From Phascolarctobacterium sp. (GTDB lineage: Bacteria > Bacillota > Negativicutes > Acidaminococcales > Acidaminococcaceae), in contig JAIHZV010000029.1 in the NCBI GenBank assembly GCA_022718015.1, forward strand, positions 1-9,907: a stretch of 9,907 nt of DNA, read 5' to 3'. Below are positions 7,129-9,907 of this stretch, piece by piece (position 1 is the stretch's first letter; each line of letters opens with the position of its first letter). Under the pieces are notes generated by a model. It had not been told where the DNA came from, did not search any database, and was given only the letters and a program-made list of their open reading frames with translations. The position numbers and the translations under genes were made by a program.

Positions 7129-7421
7129 TGGATTTTTCACAAATAGTCAACTGGCTGCTCTATGCGTTCAGCGGTCTTTGCTTTGGCATTTTCGCTTCAC
7201 GCTACAGCGTGCTTTCAGCCGTCCATATCAAGCAAAAATATCATGAAGAAGGCCTGGCCTGTATCTTCGGCTGCCTGCCGCAGCTGCTTTTCATCATTAC
7301 TACGTTTTTTCTTTTTCCTACGTGGTTTATCAGCAAAACCCCAACCGGCGGCTTCTTTTACTACGCAGTTCTGGCCTACTTTTTCAGCAAAGGTATGCGC
7401 CTAAATAACACTAAAAAATAA
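7128..7421 (+). CDS. Small membrane protein of unknown function
   Basis: I do not recognise this protein of 97 residues (98 if the preceding ATG at 7125 is used). It has three likely membrane segments, around residues 6-24, 44-68 and 74-89. A basic/acidic stretch between the first two (HIKQKYHEEG) and a positively charged tail (MRLNNTKK) suggest a cytoplasmic C-terminus. The start overlaps the thiW stop (TGATG), so translation is probably coupled. AAGGCGG lies 7 bases before the second ATG and only 4 before the first, which favours 7128. The stop at 7421 is 14 bases before the regulator's ATG. Its position between thiW and a metal sensor suggests a membrane role linked to one of them, for example an accessory to transport, but nothing in the sequence shows this. 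Confidence 0.75.
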   Translation: MDFSQIVNWLLYAFSGLCFGIFASRYSVLSAVHIKQKYHEEGLACIFGCLPQLLFIITTFFLFPTWFISKTPTGGFFYYAVLAYFFSKGMRLNNTKK

Positions 7422-7435
7422 AGCAGGTGAAACTA

Positions 7436-7768
7436 ATGACCCACACCCACAATCACACCCTTCCCCTTCCCGGTCATGAAAACGAAAAATATATCCAGCC
7501 TATGGCAGATATTTTTAAAGTGCTCAGTGACCCGACACGTATCCGTATTCTCTCCCTACTTGCGCACGAGGAAATGTGCGTAACCTGTATTGCCGAAGCA
7601 CTCAACATGACGCATTCTGCAATTTCGCATCAGCTGCGCCTTCTGCGTGCAACGAACCTCGTTAAGTTCGTCAAGGACGGCAAGGAGGTTATCTATTCTC
7701 TCGATGATGCGCATGTGCTCAGCCTTTTTGACCAGGCACTTGACCACGTAAAGCATAAGCTGGGATAA
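7436..7768 (+). CDS. ArsR/SmtB-family metal-sensing repressor (CzrA/SmtB-like)
   Basis: This is a winged-helix dimeric repressor that leaves DNA on binding metal. It has 110 residues. FKVLSDPTRIRILSLL at 27-42 and the recognition helix SAISHQLRLLR at 61-71 are typical, followed by a wing with DGKEVIYSL. The C-terminal helix carries D91, H93, H104 and H107, with exactly the spacing of the alpha-5 Zn/Co site of CzrA and SmtB. C48 and C51 (MCVTC) occupy the alpha-3 positions of SmtB's C61/D64, and the N-terminal tail is rich in histidine (H3, H5, H7, H14), so an alpha-3N site is also likely. The ATG at 7436 has AGGTGA about 5 bases upstream; the in-frame GTG at 7427 lies within that site. It sits 14 bases after the membrane-protein gene, so it is probably in the thiW operon and may repress it. 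Confidence 0.92.
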   Translation: MTHTHNHTLPLPGHENEKYIQPMADIFKVLSDPTRIRILSLLAHEEMCVTCIAEALNMTHSAISHQLRLLRATNLVKFVKDGKEVIYSLDDAHVLSLFDQALDHVKHKLG

Positions 7769-7784
7769 CACAATACAGAAACAC

Positions 7785-7829
7785 TTAAAGCCCGAAAGCC
7801 GGCAGTCAATGCCAGTTTTCGGGCTTTAA
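7785..7829. terminator. Two-way hairpin terminator between convergent genes
   Basis: TTAAAGCCCGAAA (7785-7797) pairs perfectly with TTTCGGGCTTTAA (7817-7829), and an inner stem GGCA/TGCC (7801-7804 and 7810-7813) closes the loop. The U-tract is short and lies partly inside the stem, but position and strength suit a terminator for the ArsR gene (plus) and the binding-protein gene (minus, ending at 7862). Confidence 0.8.
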
Positions 7830-7861
7830 TATTGTCCGCTTTCTATTTCGCAGTCAGCTCT

Positions 7862-8878
7862 CTACTGTTTTTTCGCATTGAGCCAGACTCTGATAATCTC
7901 GCTCTTTGAGCTGGCTGTCCAGCCTAAATCATCCACAGGCACGCTGATGTTGCCGAGCAGCTCACGCCGCCCGTCATTATACGGATATTTTTTTACATGC
8001 CAGATATAGTGATAGCCGTTGGCAGGCAAAAGCTCCATCCCCTCGTCGCTCATGAGATAATCGAGGAAGGCACGCGCCTCCTCCACATGCTCTGCGTTGC
8101 GCATAATCGCCGCGCAGGTCAGCATATTACGGTTAGCGTCCTTCACCACAGTAGCAAAAAGATGCGAATGCTGCCGCTCCAGACGCAAAGCATAATCAAG
8201 CGGCACCACAGCCACAGTTTTTTTGCCAATATATACCTTGTCGACTGCTTCACCAAAGCCTGACGTATACTCAGGCTCTTGCGCATTAAACCTGCCAGCA
8301 TAGGCCAGCGCCTCATTCTTGCCGCGTAGTTGCCACAGCGAGGTTATCATGCCGTAGCTCGCGCCGCCAAGATTAAAGTCTGCCAGTACGATTTCATCCT
8401 TCAGCTGCGGCGCCAGCAGCTCCTCCATGCTCTCCGGTGCATAAAGGCCATAGGCATGCAGATTATTTTTGTTGCTCAAAAAAGCAATATAGCTCAGATA
8501 CAGGCTCGTCCACTGTCCTGTACGGTTGCGCAGCTCCGCCGGAACCTTATAGGCCTCCTTGACGATATAGGGCTGCAGAATCTTCTGCTCATCGGCGAGG
8601 AAATACTCCTCCGACGTACCGCCCAGCCAAACATCGAACTTATTTTGGCGCAGATAATCAAGACGCTCCTTCTGCGTACCGGCAGGGAGATAGCTGATTT
8701 TCACCTTTAAGCCTGTCGCCTTGCTATAGTTTTCGGCAAACAGCTCGGTTAATTTCTTGCCCATACTGCTGCAAAGCATAAGCTGCTTCGGCTGCGGTGC
8801 CTGCTCCTGACCGCAGCCTGCCAGCATCACTAAAAGCAGCAGCAGGGCTATGCTTTTAAAAAATATATTTCTATGCAT
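7862..8878 (-). CDS. ABC-transporter solute-binding lipoprotein (iron/AfuA-like family)
   Basis: This is a probable extracytoplasmic binding protein that captures a small solute for an ABC importer. Residues 1-22 form a lipoprotein signal with lipobox LAGC, acylated at C22 (counting from the second ATG). The mature part is a two-lobed family 1 binding protein. LMLCSSMGKKLTELFAENY opens the fold, and KFDVWLGGTSEEYF resembles the DVWFGG segment of ferric-ion and related binding proteins. About 338 residues is usual for the family. I could not place the tyrosine ligands used by FbpA with confidence, so substrate is open: ferric iron, phosphonate and thiamine-like solutes are all bound by relatives. 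AAGGCGG lies 7 bases before the ATG at 8878 and 4 before the one at 8881, so 8878 is preferred. It lies downstream of the ABC ATPase gene but behind its own promoter. No permease is in the window. Confidence 0.87.
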   Translation of the reverse strand: MHRNIFFKSIALLLLLVMLAGCGQEQAPQPKQLMLCSSMGKKLTELFAENYSKATGLKVKISYLPAGTQKERLDYLRQNKFDVWLGGTSEEYFLADEQKILQPYIVKEAYKVPAELRNRTGQWTSLYLSYIAFLSNKNNLHAYGLYAPESMEELLAPQLKDEIVLADFNLGGASYGMITSLWQLRGKNEALAYAGRFNAQEPEYTSGFGEAVDKVYIGKKTVAVVPLDYALRLERQHSHLFATVVKDANRNMLTCAAIMRNAEHVEEARAFLDYLMSDEGMELLPANGYHYIWHVKKYPYNDGRRELLGNISVPVDDLGWTASSKSEIIRVWLNAKKQ

Positions 8879-8901
8879 CATTGTTCCGCCTTTCTCCTGC
8901 T

Positions 8902-8930
8902 ATTATAGCATGAAAAGCCATGATATACAA
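8902..8930 (-). promoter_or_regulatory. Probable promoter of the binding-protein gene
   Basis: On the minus strand a perfect TATAAT (8907-8902) is preceded by TGc, with TTGTAT (8930-8925) 17 bases upstream as a weak -35. Transcription would start near 8895, leaving a leader of only about 17 bases. The -35 overlaps the T-run of the preceding terminator. Confidence 0.7.
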
Positions 8931-8955
8931 AAGGACGCCTGCCAAGCAGACGTCC
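8929..8955 (-). terminator. Intrinsic terminator after the ABC ATPase gene
   Basis: Read on the minus strand, GGACGTCTGC pairs with GCAGGCGTCC around a TTG loop (ten pairs, one of them U-G), followed directly by TTTT. It lies 13 bases after the ATPase stop codon and should separate that transcript from the binding-protein gene. Confidence 0.85.
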
Positions 8956-8968
8956 CTTACATTTTCTC

Positions 8969-9907
8969 TTAGTTTCTATCGAAAACCATAACTCTGTCAA
9001 AGTCCAGATATACCTTGGAGCCATCAGGAATAGCGTTCAAATCTGCACCCTTCACGATAACGCGAATATCATGACCATGTACATTTACACGGTAATCAAC
9101 AGCATCGCCAAGATAGAAGCGGTGCGTAAGCTGGCCCTCTACCTGACCGCCACTCAGCGACATAGTAATGTTCTCCGGACGAACGGCAATCGTAGCCTCG
9201 CCAGTAATCTTGCTGTGATTCGGGAAGGAAACATTGCTGCCCTTCAGGAATACGCGGTCGCCCTTAACCTCGCCGTCGATGAAGTTAACCAGACCGATAA
9301 AGTCCGCAACCATCTTGTTAGCAGGCTTGGTATAGATTTCATGCGGCGCACCAATCTGCTGCACAACACCCATGCTCATAACAACAACGCGGTCACTCAT
9401 AGCCATTGCTTCACCCTGGTCATGGGTTACATAAACAACGGTAATGCCAGTTTTCTTTTGAATTTCCAAAATTTCAAAGCGCATGGACTCACGCAGCTTC
9501 GCATCCAGGTTGGACAGCGGCTCGTCAAGAAGCAGCAGGCCCGGCTGTGCTACCAGCGCACGTGCCAGCGCAACACGCTGCTGCTGGCCACCGGAAAGCT
9601 GATTAGGATAACGCTTGCCATATTCACCCAGATGTACAAGCTCCAGCATTTCCTGAACACGACGTTCACGCTCAGCCTTGTCTACCTTTTGGATTTTCAG
9701 CGGATAGCCAACATTTTCAGCTACAGTCATGTGCGGCCAAACTGCATAGGACTGGAATACCATGCCGATGTCGCGTTTTTCCGGCGGAGTAAAGCTGCTC
9801 TGGATAGAAGAGCTTACACAGTGGTCGCCGATATAAATTTCGCCCTCAGTTGCGCGTTCAAAGCCTGCAATCATACGCAGAGTCGTGGTCTTGCCGCAGC
9901 CGGATGG
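8969..9907 (-). CDS. ABC-transporter ATPase, FbpC/PotA type (N-terminus beyond window)
   Basis: This is a cytoplasmic ATPase subunit of an importer of the iron(III)/spermidine/phosphonate class. The gene enters from the right edge inside the Walker A motif: the first visible residues read PSGCGKTTTLR. Counting from there, 312 residues are visible. The Q-loop MVFQ ends at residue 52, the signature LSGGQQQR is at 104-111, Walker B LLLLDEP at 124-130 and the switch histidine (VTHDQ) at 162. The C-terminal third is a TOBE-type domain, with VRPEN at 242-246. FIGLVNF, right after the nucleotide-binding domain, recalls FbpC-like proteins. Roughly 30-45 residues are probably missing. Its stop is followed by a terminator, and the next gene on this strand is a binding protein that may be its partner. 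Permease genes, if linked, must lie further upstream outside the window. Confidence 0.93.
   Translation of the reverse strand, partial: PSGCGKTTTLRMIAGFERATEGEIYIGDHCVSSSIQSSFTPPEKRDIGMVFQSYAVWPHMTVAENVGYPLKIQKVDKAERERRVQEMLELVHLGEYGKRYPNQLSGGQQQRVALARALVAQPGLLLLDEPLSNLDAKLRESMRFEILEIQKKTGITVVYVTHDQGEAMAMSDRVVVMSMGVVQQIGAPHEIYTKPANKMVADFIGLVNFIDGEVKGDRVFLKGSNVSFPNHSKITGEATIAVRPENITMSLSGGQVEGQLTHRFYLGDAVDYRVNVHGHDIRVIVKGADLNAIPDGSKVYLDFDRVMVFDRN

Noticed and set aside
1..9907. CRISPR array, insertion sequence, phage or tRNA
   Set aside because: No direct-repeat array, transposase, integrase, terminal inverted repeats or cloverleaf-like sequence was seen; the genes look like ordinary chromosomal content.

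Overview
The window looks like ordinary bacterial chromosome, roughly half G+C, with genes packed tightly on both strands and no gap longer than about 150 bases. The housekeeping pair PcrA and LigA, a ThiW-type transporter subunit and an SmtB/CzrA-like ArsR repressor suggest the Firmicutes. An exported BepA-like M48 protease and a lipoprotein binding protein would also fit a diderm member such as the Negativicutes. That placement is an inference from gene content and protein style; no rRNA or other marker is present.

Layout from left to right. The 5' end of ligA (1-545, minus) lies 45 bases behind pcrA (591-2819, minus), forming a replication/repair operon. A divergent gap of 197 bases, counted between the two start codons, holds extended -10 promoters for pcrA and for a TtcA-like tRNA thiolase (3017-3811, plus). 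A small cold-shock protein gene with its own strong promoter follows (3909-4115). A two-way terminator separates it from a minus-strand pair, a family III CoA-transferase-like gene (5331-6476) followed by a secreted M48 metalloprotease gene (4226-5305). Divergent from that pair is a plus-strand cluster: thiW (thiazole-precursor ECF S component), a small unknown membrane protein, and an ArsR/SmtB regulator with two recognisable metal sites. Another two-way hairpin ends it. The right end, on the minus strand, carries a lipoprotein solute-binding protein gene with its own promoter, and upstream of it the FbpC/PotA-type ABC ATPase that runs off the window edge inside its Walker A motif.

Most genes are familiar families. 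The part most worth attention is the thiW - membrane protein - ArsR cluster. A vitamin-precursor transporter normally controlled by a TPP riboswitch appears here without room for one, in an apparent operon with a zinc-type metal sensor and an unrecognised three-helix membrane protein. Other points of interest are a near-palindrome over the putative promoter of the CoA-transferase/protease pair, the loss of a conserved acidic residue in the CoA-transferase homologue, and the separation of the binding protein from its ATPase by a terminator. I saw no mobile element, CRISPR array, tRNA or rRNA.
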